From: Streptomyces sp. NBC_00102
GTDB taxonomy: Bacteria; Actinomycetota; Actinomycetes; Streptomycetales; Streptomycetaceae
DNA length: 64,000 bases
Assembly (NCBI RefSeq): GCF_026343115.1
Contig: NZ_JAPEMC010000001.1
Span: 2,976,001 to 3,040,000 of the forward strand
Direction: 5' to 3'
Within the stretch, counting starts at the first letter, position 1; each line of letters starts with the position of its first letter. A model generated the notes under the pieces. That model was not told the DNA's origin, searched no databases, and saw only the letters and a program-made list of their open reading frames with translations. This document shows positions 24,677 through 34,970 of this stretch, in pieces. A program made the position numbers and the translations under genes.

Positions 24677-25438
24677 GTGGCATACATGGGGCTGGGTGTG
24701 CTGGAGGGGGCGAAGCCGTCACAAGTAGACGGCTTCGAGGTCGGCTGGCGGGACGACCGGGGTGAACATCGGCTGCCGTTGTCGGATGCGGTCTCGGTGC
24801 CGTTCGAGACCGGGCGGCCGGTCCGCGGCTTCCCGTCGTATCGCGGGCAGCGGCATTTCCCGGGGTTGTACTGGTCGGCGACGACCGGCGGACACGTGGG
24901 GTTCGAGTCCTGGCTGGAGCGTGATCACGCGATGCTGCTCGACTTCACGCCGGAGGTGGCGGGGTTGCTGTCGCAGCCCCTGTGGTTGTTCTGGGAGGAC
25001 GAGCGGGGCAAGCGAATCTCGCACGCTCCGGACTACTTCGCTCGGTTCAAGGACGGGCGGGGGCTGGTGGTGGACTGTCGGCCGCTGGACCGGATCGACT
25101 CACGGTCGGCGGCCAAGTTCGCGGCGACGCACACGGCTTGTGAGGCGGTGGGGTGGGGATACCGCGTCGTCGGCGAGGTGGATCCAGTGCGGATGGTGAA
25201 CGTCCGCTGGCTGGCGGGGTACCGGCATCCACGGCACGGGACCGATGACGGGCTCGCGGCCCGGTTGTTGGCGCTGTTCTCGGTGCCGTCGCCGCTGGTG
25301 GCACAGGCTGCGCTGCTCGGTGACCCGATTGCGGTGTTGCCGACGGTGTTCCATCTGCTCTGGCTGGGACGGCTGACAGCGGATCTGTCGCGGCCCCTGT
25401 CGGATGCCACGCTGGTGTCACGGGCGGAGGCTCGGTGA
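24677..25438 (+). CDS. tnsA: TnsA-like transposon endonuclease
   Basis: A 253-residue protein with the TnsA N-terminal nuclease pattern: Glu77 in GFESWLERDH, Asp119 in HAPDYFARF and VVDCRP (about 131-136) where the classical motif has Q-x-K. This variant, VVDVRP in relatives I recall, is typical of actinobacterial Tn7-like elements. TnsA cuts the non-transferred strands so that the element moves by cut-and-paste. Start is GTG 24677; ATG 24686 is an alternative. The stop overlaps tnsB by four bases. It is the first gene of a tnsA-tnsB-tnsC-tniQ operon. Confidence 0.85.
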   Translation: MAYMGLGVLEGAKPSQVDGFEVGWRDDRGEHRLPLSDAVSVPFETGRPVRGFPSYRGQRHFPGLYWSATTGGHVGFESWLERDHAMLLDFTPEVAGLLSQPLWLFWEDERGKRISHAPDYFARFKDGRGLVVDCRPLDRIDSRSAAKFAATHTACEAVGWGYRVVGEVDPVRMVNVRWLAGYRHPRHGTDDGLAARLLALFSVPSPLVAQAALLGDPIAVLPTVFHLLWLGRLTADLSRPLSDATLVSRAEAR

Positions 25439-27489
25439 GCAGGCACCCAGGGGCACGGGCAGCGCTGAGGGTCGGAGATCGGGTGCGCATGGATGACCGG
25501 CTGCACACGGTCGTGGGCCTGTCCGGGACGATGGTGCGGCTCCTGGACGAAGCGGGGTCGGCGAGCCTGGTGTTGCTGTCGCACCTGCTGGTCTCGGAAG
25601 GCTTTGAGCTGATCGGACAGGGTGCCGATCAGGGCCGATTTTTGCCGCCATTCGCACTGTTGGACATCGTGCCCGAGCGGGAAGCCGAGAAAGCGGCGGC
25701 CTGGGAACGGCATGTGACCGAGGTGGAGTTCGGCAAGCCGCTGGATGCTGATCCCACAGCGCTGCCTCGTCCGGAATACGACCCGGCCCGCTACACGGTG
25801 GAGGAGCGGGTGGCGGCCAAGGCGGCGGAACTGCGGGCTATCGGCTGGCAGGCGAGTGTGGGGACCGTTCAGCGGATGCGCAGGCGCTATCGCGAGCAAG
25901 GTCTGTGGGGCCTGGTCGATCACCGTGCGACTCGTCTGTCCTCACCGACGGGACGGGCCGATGACCGGGTGGTGACCGCCATCACGGAGATCCTTGCCGC
26001 GACGACGAACGAGTCCACTGGCACTCGCGGCCGGCTGCGTCGACGGGTAGAGGCGCTGCTGGCGGAACGGCACGGGCCGGGCACAGTGGCGATGCCGTCG
26101 AAGTCTGCGTTCTACCGGCTCGTCGAGACGATGAGCGAGGGCACGCACGCTTTCGGCGAGGCCACATCCCGCAGGTCAGCGGCTCGCCGCCCGCCAGGAG
26201 CGTTCACCCCTTCCTCGGCCTGCCGACCCGGCGAGATGGTGCAGATCGACACGACACCGCTGGACGTGCTGGTGGTCCTGGAGGAAGGGGTGAGCGGACG
26301 CCCGGAGCTCACGATCGCCGTCGACGTGGCAACGAGGTCGATCTGCGCTGCGGTGCTGCGACCGGCAGGAACCAAGGCCGTGGACGCCGCGCTGCTGCTG
26401 GCCAAGATGCTGGTCCCGGAGCCGCTGCGGCCCGGCTGGTCGGACGCGCTGGCGATGTCGGCGACGCTGATCCCCCACCGAAGGCTGCTGGACATCGACG
26501 CACGCCTGGAGCAAGCAGCCGCCAAGCCGGTGATCGTGCCCGAAACGATCGGCATCGATCACGGCAAGGTGTTCGTCTCCCAGACCTTCTTGACCGCCTG
26601 CCGATCGCTGGGCATCTCCGTCCAGCCGTCCCGTCCGGCCACCCCGACTGACAAGGGAATCGTCGAGCGGACATTTTCCTCGATCAACACGCTGTTCTGC
26701 CAGCACATCCCTGGCTACACCGGTTCGAACACGACCCGCCGGGGGGCCGAGGTCGAGGCCGTCTGGACGCTCGCGGAACTGGGCGACCTGTTGCAGGAAT
26801 GGATCGTGGCCTGCTGGCAACAGCGGCCGCACGAAGGACTGCGCAGCCCGTTCCTACCGGGCCAGCCCATGTCTCCCAACGACGCATATGCCCTGCTGGT
26901 CTCCCGCACCGGCTACCTGCCGATGCCGCTGAGCGGCACCGACTACCTGGAGTTGCTGCCGGCACTCTGGCGTTCGGTCAACGACTACGGCATCCGCATC
27001 GACCACCGCACCTACAACTGCCCCGAACTGAACCCATTACGGCGCCGCTCCTCGGGAGTGACCGCCAAGGGCGGGCTCTGGGAGGTCCACTACGACCCCT
27101 ACGACCTGTCCCAGGTCTGGGTACGCGACGCGCGCACCGGAGAGTGGATCACTGTTCCGTGGACACACCGGCACCTGGTCTCCGCGCCGTTCGCGGACTT
27201 CACATGGCGCCGGGCCCGGGACCTGCTCGCAATGCGAGGGCGGGACGACACCGACCAGGCTGCCGTGGCCGCCGCAGTAAACCAATTGCTGACCCGGGCG
27301 GAAAGCGGGCCGGACCGCCGGATCGCAGCCCGCACCCGCGCCGCCCTGGAGCCCGCTCGGCCCGTCGCCGCGCTGCCGCAGGCACCTGCTCCGGACCACA
27401 CCGAGGACGAGACCACCGTCCTGGAGCAGCCGTCGAACGTCATCCCCTTCGGCGTCTTCGACGCCTTCACTGACGGGAGCCGCCTGTGA
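25435..27489 (+). CDS. tnsB: TnsB-like DDE transposase (Mu/TniA type)
   Basis: A 684-residue transposase. Residues about 1-110 are an N-terminal extension; about 115-240 hold HTH domains that bind the element ends (YTVEERVAAKAAELRAIGWQASVGTVQRMRRRY). The RNase H fold has the full triad Asp272 (QIDTTPLDV), Asp375 (IGIDHGKVF) and Glu411 (KGIVERTFSSIN). The Mu-type C-terminal beta barrel follows at about 505-570 (IDHRTYNCPELNPL). The last 80 residues should contact TnsC. GTGA overlaps join it to tnsA upstream and tnsC downstream. It appears intact. Confidence 0.92.
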   Translation: MSRHPGARAALRVGDRVRMDDRLHTVVGLSGTMVRLLDEAGSASLVLLSHLLVSEGFELIGQGADQGRFLPPFALLDIVPEREAEKAAAWERHVTEVEFGKPLDADPTALPRPEYDPARYTVEERVAAKAAELRAIGWQASVGTVQRMRRRYREQGLWGLVDHRATRLSSPTGRADDRVVTAITEILAATTNESTGTRGRLRRRVEALLAERHGPGTVAMPSKSAFYRLVETMSEGTHAFGEATSRRSAARRPPGAFTPSSACRPGEMVQIDTTPLDVLVVLEEGVSGRPELTIAVDVATRSICAAVLRPAGTKAVDAALLLAKMLVPEPLRPGWSDALAMSATLIPHRRLLDIDARLEQAAAKPVIVPETIGIDHGKVFVSQTFLTACRSLGISVQPSRPATPTDKGIVERTFSSINTLFCQHIPGYTGSNTTRRGAEVEAVWTLAELGDLLQEWIVACWQQRPHEGLRSPFLPGQPMSPNDAYALLVSRTGYLPMPLSGTDYLELLPALWRSVNDYGIRIDHRTYNCPELNPLRRRSSGVTAKGGLWEVHYDPYDLSQVWVRDARTGEWITVPWTHRHLVSAPFADFTWRRARDLLAMRGRDDTDQAAVAAAVNQLLTRAESGPDRRIAARTRAALEPARPVAALPQAPAPDHTEDETTVLEQPSNVIPFGVFDAFTDGSRL

Positions 27490-28538
27490 GCCAAGCCCCG
27501 CCACAGGACATCGCCAATCCTCAGGCGTCGCTGACCACGAAGGAGGGCTGGCGGGCGTTCGTCGACGAGAACCCGGAGCCCCCGCCGTCCCTCCCGTCCG
27601 GCACCGTCCTGGACAACGACGAACTGGAGTCCTACAAGGAAGCACGAATCGACTACCACACACGATCCGTCATCGTGAACACCCCCACGATCCGCGGCGT
27701 CGTGACTACCGGCCGCAAACGCATCGTGCTCAACCGACACCAGGTCTCCGCCCGGCGCGGCCTGATCGTGTCTGGATCGGCTGGCACCGGCAAGACAACA
27801 GCGATCACCCAACTGGGCAAGAACGTCGAACAGATCACCCGGCGCCGCAACCCCGCTGCTGTCGGCGGACTGCCGGTCGTCTTCGTCACCGTTCCCCCGG
27901 CCGCCACCCCGAAGATGCTCGCAGGCGAGTTCGCCCGGTTCCTCGGCATCCCGCTGGAGCACCGCATGAGCCAGGTCCAGATCACCAACGCCGTCTGTGA
28001 CCTGCTCGGCAAGCTCGGCACCACGCTCGTCCTGGTCGACGAGATCCACAACCTCGACCTGACGACCCGCAACGGAGCCGAGGCATCCGACCAGCTGAAG
28101 TACCTCTCAGAACGGATCGCGGCCACCTTCGTGCTCGCTGGTCTCGACGTCGAGACCAGCAGCCTGTTCCAGGGCACCCGCGGGCAGCAGATCGCCGGCC
28201 GCTACACGGTCATCCCCTCCCGGCCCTTCAGCCACAAGAACCGTGCGGACAAGGAGCACTGGCAGGCCCTGGTGGCGACCATGGAAGACTCCCTGCGACT
28301 GCACGCTCATCGTCCCGGCACCTTGGTCACCATGACCGGTTACCTCCACGAACGCACCGGCGGCCTGATCGGCAGCCTCTCCCAGCTCATCCGAGAAGCC
28401 GCGGTCGACGCCATCGACACCGGCGCAGAAAAGATCACCAAGCGCATGCTCGACGCGATCGAGCTCGACCACGCCGTCCAGCAGCCCCAACCTGAACACC
28501 GCCGCGCCAAGCGCGCCCGCAAACCGAACGCGGCCTGA
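27486..28538 (+). CDS. tnsC: TnsC/TniB-like AAA+ ATPase regulator of transposition
   Basis: A 350-residue AAA+ ATPase. Walker A is GSAGTGKT (97-104), Walker B is TLVLVDEIH (Asp185, Glu186), and a sensor-like Arg/Asn region and helical lid follow. The basic C-terminal tail (QQPQPEHRRAKRARKPNAA) may contact DNA or TniQ. TnsC polymerises on target DNA and passes the target chosen by TniQ/TnsD to TnsAB. It overlaps tnsB by four bases. The gene looks intact, but its partner tniQ is broken directly downstream. Confidence 0.9.
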   Translation: MSQAPPQDIANPQASLTTKEGWRAFVDENPEPPPSLPSGTVLDNDELESYKEARIDYHTRSVIVNTPTIRGVVTTGRKRIVLNRHQVSARRGLIVSGSAGTGKTTAITQLGKNVEQITRRRNPAAVGGLPVVFVTVPPAATPKMLAGEFARFLGIPLEHRMSQVQITNAVCDLLGKLGTTLVLVDEIHNLDLTTRNGAEASDQLKYLSERIAATFVLAGLDVETSSLFQGTRGQQIAGRYTVIPSRPFSHKNRADKEHWQALVATMEDSLRLHAHRPGTLVTMTGYLHERTGGLIGSLSQLIREAAVDAIDTGAEKITKRMLDAIELDHAVQQPQPEHRRAKRARKPNAA

Positions 28539-28541
28539 GCG

Positions 28542-28646
28542 ATGGAGCCCTGGGAAGCCCCGGCCAGGCTCCTGCCACTTCCTCTGCCACCGGTCCACGG
28601 GGAAGTCTTCGGCTGGTATCTGCACCGCCTCGCCGCCGCCAACTGA
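28542..28646 (+). pseudogene. tniQ: tniQ 5' fragment, truncated by an IS3-family insertion
   Basis: Starting at ATG 28542, four bases after the tnsC stop, the frame encodes 34 residues containing RLLPLPLPPVHGEVFGWYLHRLAAAN. This is the conserved TniQ/TnsD opening (P-x-P ... GE-x2-x-W-x2-R-x-A-x-AN). The frame then runs into the left end of an IS3-family element, whose first three bases TGA supply the stop. The target-selection subunit is therefore lost unless another copy exists elsewhere. Confidence 0.85.
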
Positions 28647-29971
28647 ACCGCCCCGGGTCGAGTGGAGACTCAATTCCGTGAAAGGATTGAGTCATGGCAC
28701 GCCCTTCCTCTTATCCCGTTGAGCTGCGCAAACGAGCGGTTCGTATGGTCGGCGAGGTCCGCGGTGACTACCCGAACGAGTCGGCTGCCGTGCGGGCGGT
28801 CGCCCAGAAGCTCGGTATCGGTTCGGCCGAGACCCTGCGGAACTGGGTCAGGCGGGACGAGATCGACTCCGGGCAGCGTCCGGGCACGACGTCGGAGGAG
28901 TCCGCGGCGATGAAGGCGTTGAAGAAGGAGAACGCCGAATTGCGCCGCGCGAACGACATCCTGAAGGCTGCGGCGTCTTTCTTCGCGGCCGAGCTCGACC
29001 GGCCACACACGCTCGTAGCGTTCATCGACGAGCACCGGGCCCGCTTCGGCGGTGTCGAGCCGATCTGCCGCGTACTCGCCGAGCACGACTGCAAGATCGC
29101 CCCCTCCACCTACTACGCGGCGAAGAAACGCGCCGCCGAACCTTCGGCCAGACAGGTGCGGGACGCCGTCCTCAAGGACGCGATCACCGAGGTCCACGAG
29201 GCCAACTACCGTGTCTACGGCGCCAGGAAAGTCTGGCGCGAGCTGCACCGACAGGGCCACACCGTGGCCCGGTGCACCGTCGAACGTCTCATGCGCGAGC
29301 TCGGCATCACCGGCGCCGTCCGCGGAAGGAAGGTCATCACCACGATCCAGGACAGCAGCGTCGAGCGGGCACCGGACCTGCTGGACCGCAAGTTCGTCGC
29401 GTCGGCCCCCAACCGCTACTGGGTCGCCGACTTCACCCACGTCAAGACCTGGTCGGGGGTCGTCTACGTCGCCTTCGTCGTCGACACCTTCTCCCGCCGG
29501 ATCGTCGGCTGGTCCGCTGCCACATCGAAGGAGACCAAGCTCGTCCTGGACACTCTGGACATGGCCCTGTGGCAACGCGACCGCGATGAACACCCCCACC
29601 GGCGCGGCGAGTTGATACATCATTCCGATGCCGGGTCGCAGTACACGAGCTTCCGGCTCGCCGAGCACCTGGCAGCCGCCGGCATCGCCGCCTCGATCGG
29701 CTCGGTCGGCGACGCCTACGACAACGCCCTCATGGAGTCCGCGATCGGCCTGTTCAAGACCGAGCTGATCAAACCGGGGCGCCCCTGGAGGACTCTTTCC
29801 CAGGTCGAGCTCGCTACCGCGGAGTGGGTGGACTGGTACTGCCACCGCCGGCTCCACGGTGAAATAGGGCACATCCCACCCGTCGAATACGAGACCAACT
29901 ACTACCGCGCGACCACGAAACCCCAGGTCACAACCGCAATATGAAGTCTCTACCGAACCCGGGGCGGTTCA
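28644..29971 (+). mobile_element. Complete IS3-family insertion sequence, 1328 bp
   Basis: The ends are TGAACCGCCCCGGGT at 28644-28658 and its perfect inverse at 29957-29971, with the weaker match GGAGACT/AGAGACT continuing inward. One transposase frame fills the element. A possible 3-base duplication AAC flanks it (28641-28643 and 29971-29973), overlapping the last base of the end, so the exact border is uncertain by one base. Confidence 0.9.
28694..29944 (+). CDS. IS3-family transposase, OrfA and OrfB fused in one frame
   Basis: The 416-residue product covers both usual IS3 parts. Residues about 1-95 are OrfA: an HTH (YPVELRKRAVRMVGEV...LGIGSAETLRNWVRRDE) and a leucine-zipper-like helix (AMKALKKENAELRRANDILKAA). 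About 105-410 are OrfB with the DDE triad in YWVADFTHV, HHSDAGSQYTS and ALMESAIGLFKTEL. Many IS3 elements need a -1 frameshift to make this fusion; here the frame is continuous, so full transposase is produced directly. AAAGGA lies eight bases before the ATG. Confidence 0.93.
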   Translation: MARPSSYPVELRKRAVRMVGEVRGDYPNESAAVRAVAQKLGIGSAETLRNWVRRDEIDSGQRPGTTSEESAAMKALKKENAELRRANDILKAAASFFAAELDRPHTLVAFIDEHRARFGGVEPICRVLAEHDCKIAPSTYYAAKKRAAEPSARQVRDAVLKDAITEVHEANYRVYGARKVWRELHRQGHTVARCTVERLMRELGITGAVRGRKVITTIQDSSVERAPDLLDRKFVASAPNRYWVADFTHVKTWSGVVYVAFVVDTFSRRIVGWSAATSKETKLVLDTLDMALWQRDRDEHPHRRGELIHHSDAGSQYTSFRLAEHLAAAGIAASIGSVGDAYDNALMESAIGLFKTELIKPGRPWRTLSQVELATAEWVDWYCHRRLHGEIGHIPPVEYETNYYRATTKPQVTTAI

Positions 29972-30126
29972 ACCTTCGACATCTGCGGCATGACCAGGAC
30001 CTTTCACCAGGAGCACCTCGATGCTGCCCTGGCAAGTACCCCGGTGCTGTCGAAACTCGTGAACATCACCCGACCGTGGATCTGGGTGCCTCCCAAACCC
30101 GTGAACAACTGGCGGCACTACTCGTG
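29972..30126 (+). pseudogene. 3' gene remnant next to the IS3 right end
   Basis: Reading from 29972 the plus strand encodes 51 residues, starting TFDICGMTRTFHQEHLD and ending NITRPWIWVPPKPVNNWRHYS before a TGA at 30124-30126. Third positions are about 85% G/C, so this was coding. There is no start codon. If the element is removed as 28644-29971, this frame joins the tniQ fragment without a shift. TniQ proteins are, however, several hundred residues long, so either most of tniQ was deleted or this is the end of another gene. Confidence 0.5.
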
Positions 30127-30157
30127 AATAAAGCCACCAGCCGTAGGAGCGAGCGGC

Positions 30158-30322
30158 ATGCACGTCGAGTCGCGCCGGATCCGCTCTCATGAACTCATCC
30201 GCGAGGCGGACGCCTACCGGCTCGCCCAACAAGTCAGGAAAGCCGGATCGGCTCCCCGATCCGTGCCTGTCGGCACAAGGCGCCCGACTCCACGTCGCCT
30301 GCTGACCCGGCTCCGCGGGTGA
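30158..30322 (+). CDS. Small basic protein, 54 residues
   Basis: ATG 30158 is preceded by GTAGGAGCGAGCGGC, a good ribosome-binding site. The product begins MHVESRRIRSHELIREADAYRLAQQVRKAG and is strongly basic, with a helical N-terminal half and an Arg/Pro-rich tail (TRRPTPRRLLTRL). I recall similar short HEL(I/V)READAYRLA proteins in many Streptomyces, without known role. A strong hairpin follows 16 bases after its stop. It is probably a real gene and not a remnant. Confidence 0.55.
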   Translation: MHVESRRIRSHELIREADAYRLAQQVRKAGSAPRSVPVGTRRPTPRRLLTRLRG

Positions 30323-30337
30323 ACCATCACGCTGCCC

Positions 30338-30380
30338 ACGGTTGAGCGGGACACCGACCTCCGACCTCCCGCTCAACCGT
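30338..30380 (+). terminator. Hairpin terminator after the small basic protein gene
   Basis: ACGGTTGAGCGGGA at 30338-30351 pairs perfectly with 30367-30380 (14 bp stem, 15-base loop). There is no T-run, as is usual in Streptomyces. It may also serve the methyltransferase gene on the other strand. Confidence 0.75.
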
Positions 30381-30490
30381 AGGCCCCGCAGGTCAGAGCC
30401 TCCTCCTGCCGACCGACATCCGGGACGGGACAGGACACCGCCCGACTCTGCCCTGCCCTGCCCCCCTGCCCGAAGAGGACACGGAACGCC

Positions 30491-31216
30491 CTACGGGCGT
30501 CGCGCGACGAAGACGAACTCCCGGCCCGGCCGGTCGGGAGCGTCCCGCACGTCCTCAACCTCGTACCCGAGCACGGTCAGTTCGTCCTCGATCTCCTGTC
30601 GGCCACGGAAGCGCAAGGTGGAATCCGACGTCAGCACCTGCCCGTCCGCGCGGAACACGTACGTCCAGCGGAACGTCACCAGGGGCCCGCTCACCTCGAC
30701 CAGCTCCACCCAGCTCTCGACCTCCCCGACACCCGGGACGACCGTCACCGCGTACGACGCCTCACGGTTCCACTCCTCCCAGGCGCGTACCGCCGGATCC
30801 CGGCTCTCGAAGACCAGATGCCAACCGGGCCGCAGCGCTTCGCGGGCCCCCTGCAGCGTCCTCCGCCACGTCTGCGGATCGGCGATGGCCTGGGCGACGT
30901 TCGCGGTCATCGTCGCCAGGTCGACCCGCAGCGGCGGGAGCGTGGTCGCGTCCCCGCAGATCCACCGCACCCGCTCCGCACCCGGCTTGCCCCGCGCCAC
31001 GTCGACGGATGCGCGGGCGGGATCCACACCGACCACCTCGATCCCACGATCGGCCAGCAGAAGGGCGAACACCCCTGTACCGCAACCGATGTCGAGCACC
31101 CGACGGGCCCGGAACTTCTCCGCCATCCCGAGGTACGGATCGAGATCACCGCGGTCGGGGTCGAGTGGGTCGTAGAGCGCGGCAAGGCGAGGATGCACGA
31201 AGCATTCGTCAGTCAT
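30491..31216 (-). CDS. SAM-dependent methyltransferase (class I, UbiE/Tam-like)
   Basis: A 241-residue cytosolic methyltransferase. Motif I is VLDIGCGTGVFALLLADRG (about 40-58), motif II VVGVDPARASVDVARGK, and the post-motif region is WICGDATTLPPLRVDLATMTANVAQAI. The C-terminal half has a beta-rich substrate region (VESWVELVEVSGPLVTFRWTYVF). The substrate is probably a small molecule. The ATG at 31216 (MTDECFVHPRLAALYD) is preferred over a far upstream start that would run across the divergent gene. Confidence 0.85.
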   Translation of the reverse strand: MTDECFVHPRLAALYDPLDPDRGDLDPYLGMAEKFRARRVLDIGCGTGVFALLLADRGIEVVGVDPARASVDVARGKPGAERVRWICGDATTLPPLRVDLATMTANVAQAIADPQTWRRTLQGAREALRPGWHLVFESRDPAVRAWEEWNREASYAVTVVPGVGEVESWVELVEVSGPLVTFRWTYVFRADGQVLTSDSTLRFRGRQEIEDELTVLGYEVEDVRDAPDRPGREFVFVARRP

Positions 31217-31360
31217 GCGGCCGAGCGTAGAGGCAACCGGGCTCGGGGTCCTGATCGATTTCCAGCTGTGGCGGCGTCCCTCCCGGGCACCGACCTCGCC
31301 CCAACTTCTCCTGAACGCACTGGCCTTGCCCACCAGTCCCGGACCTCGCATCATCTCCGG

Positions 31361-31939
31361 ATGGACGACACACCGAGCCACCTCCCGGCCTCCCTGCCCG
31401 CATTGCGCCAAAGGGCGCGCGAGGCCGGCTTCATCATGTCGAGCGAGGACCGCACCGGAAGCCTTCTGGCCGCCCTCGCCGCGTCGCATCCGGGCGGGCG
31501 CATCCTCGAACTCGGCACCGGCCTCGGGGCGGGCACCGCCTGGCTCCTCGACGGCATGGACCGCGACGCCGCGCTGATCACCGTCGAACTCGACCCCGTC
31601 GTCCAGGCGGTCGGACGTGAACTGCTGGGCGCGGACAGGCGGGTGACGTTCGTGACCGAGGACGGCGGCGCGTGGCTGGAGCGGTACGACGGCGCACCCT
31701 TCGACCTCGTCTTCGCGGACACCTGGCCGGGCAAGTTCACCCACCTCGACGAGGCCCTCGCCCTCGTGGCTCCCGGCGGGATCTACCTGATCGACGACCT
31801 CCTCCCCCAGCCCGGCCGGCCCGAGGACCACGCCCGTTCCGTACGCCGCCTGCTGGCCGAGCTCGACCGGCGCGAGGACTTCCGGTGCGTCCGCCTGGAC
31901 TGGTCGAGCGGGCTGCTGATGGCGGTACGCACGGGCTGA
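31361..31939 (+). CDS. O-methyltransferase family protein (class I SAM fold)
   Basis: The 192-residue protein fits the short O-methyltransferase (MT24-like) group: the GFIMSSEDRTGSLLAAL start region, motif I ILELGTGLGAGTAWLL, the acidic motif II in LITVELDPVVQAVGRELLG and motif IV APFDLVFADTWPGKFTHLDEALALVAPGG. The metal-binding residues of caffeoyl-CoA-type enzymes are not obvious. It is divergent from the preceding methyltransferase with 144 bases between. No clear ribosome site is seen before ATG 31361. Confidence 0.8.
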   Translation: MDDTPSHLPASLPALRQRAREAGFIMSSEDRTGSLLAALAASHPGGRILELGTGLGAGTAWLLDGMDRDAALITVELDPVVQAVGRELLGADRRVTFVTEDGGAWLERYDGAPFDLVFADTWPGKFTHLDEALALVAPGGIYLIDDLLPQPGRPEDHARSVRRLLAELDRREDFRCVRLDWSSGLLMAVRTG

Positions 31940-32073
31940 CGGCGGGGCCCGCGACCGACGGCCCCGAGATCACTGTCCGCCCGCCCACGTACCGGGCCCG
32001 GAGCGACAGCCCGCCGCCGGCTCACGCGGGCCGGCACACTGACAGCCTCGTACGCACCACCAGGGGGTCGACC

Positions 32074-33111
32074 GTGAAGGCCGGACAGGCACGTTCCGCG
32101 GCGGCCGACTGGGTCCGCCGGTACGCCACCGCCCAACCGGGCTACCGGGGCGCCTACTTCAGCGGCTCCACCGTGGGGCTGCCGGACAACACCGAGCTGT
32201 CCCCCACCTCCGACGTGGACGTCCACATCGCCACCACCGCCGACGACCACCCCATCAAGGCGGGCAAACTCCGCCACCGGGGCGCCCTGTTGGAGGTCAG
32301 TTACGTGCCCTGGGCCGAACTGGCCTCCGCGGAGGCGGTCCTCGGGTCGTACCACCTGGCCGGCTGCTTCCGTACCGACACCGTCATCGACGACCCCACC
32401 GGCCGGCTGCGCGCGCTCGGAGCGGAGGTCGCGCCCCGGTACGCCGCCGTCCCCTGGGTACGACGCAGGTGCGAGGACGCCCGCCGGCGGGTGGAGACCC
32501 GGCTCGCCGCGATCGACGTCTCGGCGCCGTTCCACGAGCAGGTGCTCGGGTGGCTGTTCCCGACCGGCGTGACCTGCCACGTACTGCTCGCCGCCGCGCT
32601 GCGCAACCCCACCGTCCGGCTGCGCTACCCGGCCGCACGCGCGGTGCTCGCCGACTACGGCCACCGCGGCCTCTACCCCGAACTCCTCGGCCTCCTCGGC
32701 TGCGCGCGGCTGCCCGCCCACCGCGTCCAGCACCATCTGAACGCGCTCGCCGAGACCTTCGACGCCACCGTCGGGGTGGCCAGGACGCCGTTCTTCTTCA
32801 GCAGTGACCTCACACCCGAGGCCCGGCCGATCGCCGTCGACGGGAGCCAGGCCCTCATCGACGCGGGCGACCACCGGGAGGCGGTCTTCTGGATCATCGC
32901 GACCTTCGCCCGCTGCCACACCGTCCTGGCCGCCGACGCGCCCGCGCTCGCCGACCGCCACCTTCCGGCGTTCCGGGAGGCCGTCGCCGACCTCGGCATC
33001 GACTCCGGCGCCGACCTCCTCCGCCGGGCCGCCGAGACCACCCGATTCCTGCCGCGCCTCTGGCGCACCGCCGAGGCCGTCATGACCGCCAACCCGGAGA
33101 TCACCGGCTGA
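32074..33111 (+). CDS. Nucleotidyltransferase-like protein
   Basis: A 345-residue protein whose N-terminal part has the polymerase-beta-type nucleotidyltransferase signature: GAYFSGSTVGLPDNTELSPTSDVDVHIATT (about 27-56). This gives the GS motif and the catalytic D-x-D. The remaining 250 residues are helical and resemble the C-terminal domain of aminoglycoside- or lincosamide-type nucleotidyltransferases. It could modify a drug or another metabolite with AMP. Start is GTG 32074 after AGGGGG. It converges on the rox gene. Confidence 0.7.
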   Translation: MKAGQARSAAADWVRRYATAQPGYRGAYFSGSTVGLPDNTELSPTSDVDVHIATTADDHPIKAGKLRHRGALLEVSYVPWAELASAEAVLGSYHLAGCFRTDTVIDDPTGRLRALGAEVAPRYAAVPWVRRRCEDARRRVETRLAAIDVSAPFHEQVLGWLFPTGVTCHVLLAAALRNPTVRLRYPAARAVLADYGHRGLYPELLGLLGCARLPAHRVQHHLNALAETFDATVGVARTPFFFSSDLTPEARPIAVDGSQALIDAGDHREAVFWIIATFARCHTVLAADAPALADRHLPAFREAVADLGIDSGADLLRRAAETTRFLPRLWRTAEAVMTANPEITG

Positions 33112-33216
33112 GACCCGCGCAGGACGGGAAGGCCGGTGCGCCTCCACCCGTACGGCACCTGCCGCCCACGCAGCCCGTTCACACCACGGCGGCAGCCCCT
33201 CGCCCCGCAGCCGCAC

Positions 33217-34860
<1,644 letters not shown>

Positions 34861-34970
34861 CTATATCTTGAGAGTGGCAGGGAGAGTCTCTTCTTCCTGC
34901 CTTCGCTGTTTCCGCAGGCAGGACGCCACTTCCGGTACGTCCGACGGCACGGCGACAGGACGGCACGGGC

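Noticed and set aside
24677..28646. CRISPR-associated (CAST) transposon
   Set aside because: tnsABC-tniQ order is present, but no cas genes, repeats or guide array are seen anywhere in the window.
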